This document shows, piece by piece, positions 63,098-64,000 of a DNA stretch of 64,000 nucleotides (the first letter of the stretch is position 1; each line of letters starts with the position of its first letter). The position numbers were made by a program, and so were the translations under genes. Origin of the DNA: Pirellulales bacterium (lineage in GTDB: Bacteria; Planctomycetota; Planctomycetia; Pirellulales; JADZDJ01); contig JADZDJ010000158.1 in the NCBI GenBank assembly GCA_020851115.1, positions 1-64,000 of the forward strand, read 5' to 3'. The notes below the pieces were generated by a model that saw nothing but the letters and a program-made list of their open reading frames with translations, was not told the origin of the DNA and searched no databases.

Positions 63098-64000
63098 TCA
63101 TTCGAGACTGCACTGCACCATTCGGTTGAGCAGTGCTTCATCGTCGCTCGCATCCACGGTTCGCAAATCGATGAGAGTGCATTTTTCCTGGACCCTTGCG
63201 AAGACTGCAGGATTGCCCAGTCGCAATTGACGCGAAACTTGATCGGGACTTCCGCTAGCGATGGCGATCGCCCAACTTGGCACGGTTTGGTCCGGAAGCG
63301 CACCACCGCCCGGCGCTGAATCGACTTCGCAAATCGAGAGTGCTTTCGCTGACGCAGATTTTTCGTGCAGTAGTGCCAACAACCGTTCAGCGCGTGAGTG
63401 AAGCTCATCCGCGGACTGCGTTAATTGACGCAACACTGGAATTTCCGCAAAGGCACGACCTGCGCGGTGAATTTCGAGCGTTGCTTCGAGTGCTGCCAAC
63501 GTCAGCTTATCGACGCGCAGCGCCCGCGCAAGCGGATTCGACCGCATCTTGGCCACCAGTTCGGCGCATCCAACGATGATGCCACACTGGGGGCCCCCAA
63601 GGAGCTTATCGCCGCTAAACAGGACCGCGTCCGCTCCCAACCTGACGCTGTCGCGCACGACGGGTTCCTCCGAAAGTCCGCAGCGTGTGAGATCGTAAAG
63701 GCAGCCGCTACCGACATCGTCGATCACCGGCAGCCCCGCGCGCTTCCCCAAGTTCACCAACTCAGCAATCGACACCGATTCAGAATACCCCGAGATCCGA
63801 TAATTGCTCGGATGCACTCGCAACAAAGCCGCCGTCTCAGGGCCAATGGCTTCTGCATAATCCGCCAAGCGAGTGCGATTCGTTGTGCCGACTTCGTGCA
63901 ATTCGACTCCCGCCTGCCGAAACACATCGGGCAACCGAAAAGAGCCGCCGATTTCGATCAATTGGCCGCGTGAAATGATCACTCGTCGACCGACGGCTAG
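63098..64000 (-). CDS. selA: L-seryl-tRNA(Sec) selenium transferase (N-terminus beyond edge)
   Basis: The last ~300 residues of SelA; the reading frame runs unbroken to the right edge, so about a third of the protein is missing there. Motifs: VIISRGQLIEIGGSFRLPDV, GTTNRTRLADY, VHPSNYRISGYSE, IDDVGSGCL and the PLP lysine in FSGDKLLGGPQCGIIVG. It converts seryl-tRNA(Sec) to selenocysteinyl-tRNA(Sec) with selenophosphate. The cell therefore likely makes selenoproteins. selB and selC are not in view. fae and mtdB follow on the same strand. Confidence 0.93.
   Translation of the reverse strand, partial: LAVGRRVIISRGQLIEIGGSFRLPDVFRQAGVELHEVGTTNRTRLADYAEAIGPETAALLRVHPSNYRISGYSESVSIAELVNLGKRAGLPVIDDVGSGCLYDLTRCGLSEEPVVRDSVRLGADAVLFSGDKLLGGPQCGIIVGCAELVAKMRSNPLARALRVDKLTLAALEATLEIHRAGRAFAEIPVLRQLTQSADELHSRAERLLALLHEKSASAKALSICEVDSAPGGGALPDQTVPSWAIAIASGSPDQVSRQLRLGNPAVFARVQEKCTLIDLRTVDASDDEALLNRMVQCSLE

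Noticed and set aside
62746-63408. 220-residue minus frame overlapping the end of selA
   Set aside because: Same strand but different frame from clear SelA motifs; the part beyond selA has no coding character.

Overview
The window looks like a chromosomal segment of a planctomycete, probably of the Pirellulales group. This rests on several lineage habits seen together: a DUF1559 prepilin-like protein with a lipoprotein behind it, a dockerin plus PEP-CTERM tail, LEPR-XLL/FG-GAP surface proteins, a PVC-type CxxCH dehydrogenase with HEAT repeats, DUF1080 and SUMF-type secreted proteins, SecD-SecF and ResB-CcsA fusions, and tetrahydromethanopterin C1 genes (fae, mtdB) in a heterotrophic background. 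No rRNA, tRNA, CRISPR array or prophage was recognised. The left and right edges cut a dockerin/PEP-CTERM gene and selA.

Layout. 1-10.5 kb: surface proteins, then a plus-strand catabolic stretch (MFS transporter, enolase-superfamily dehydratase, DUF1080 hydrolase, ceramidase-like hydrolase, large PVC-type cytochrome dehydrogenase). 10.6-18 kb, minus strand: one aerobic respiratory cluster read as coxB (with heme c), coxA, coxC, a three-part membrane/diheme fusion protein, Rieske protein and a cytochrome b with heme c tail. Together these make a bc-type complex and a caa3-type oxidase. 18.4-23 kb, plus strand: pgl, zwf, gnd and glk, a complete oxidative pentose phosphate entry module. 23-30 kb, minus strand: yajC, secDF, a DUF1624 membrane protein and a membrane/YwqK-repeat fusion. 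30.5-34.1 kb: a seven-blade FG-GAP protein, a one-blade miniature of it, and a second enolase-superfamily enzyme. 34.3-37.3 kb: an ECF sigma factor, a sigma-54 activator without a sensor domain, and a PH-domain membrane protein. 37.3-41.7 kb, minus: ResB-CcsA cytochrome c maturation fusion and a lipoprotein; this machinery would serve the many c-type hemes encoded here. 42.2-50.7 kb: an RmlD-like reductase, an internally deleted IS1634-family element, an AcuI/YhdH oxidoreductase, a membrane protein, ettA and a PilZ protein. 51.8-57.3 kb: DCC protein, Gfo/Idh/MocA oxidoreductase, SUMF-type protein, ApbE and a Bax-inhibitor-1 protein. 57.5-61 kb: ugpQ, glpD, punA. 61.1-64 kb, minus: mtdB, fae and selA.

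The items judged most worth a second look are the three-part fusion in the respiratory operon, the single-blade FG-GAP gene beside its seven-blade paralogue, the membrane/YwqK fusion in the Sec cluster, the fae-mtdB-selA neighbourhood, the internally deleted IS with both terminal repeats, and several strong hairpins in leaders and intergenic regions. All functional names come from reading motifs in the translated sequence; no database search was run.
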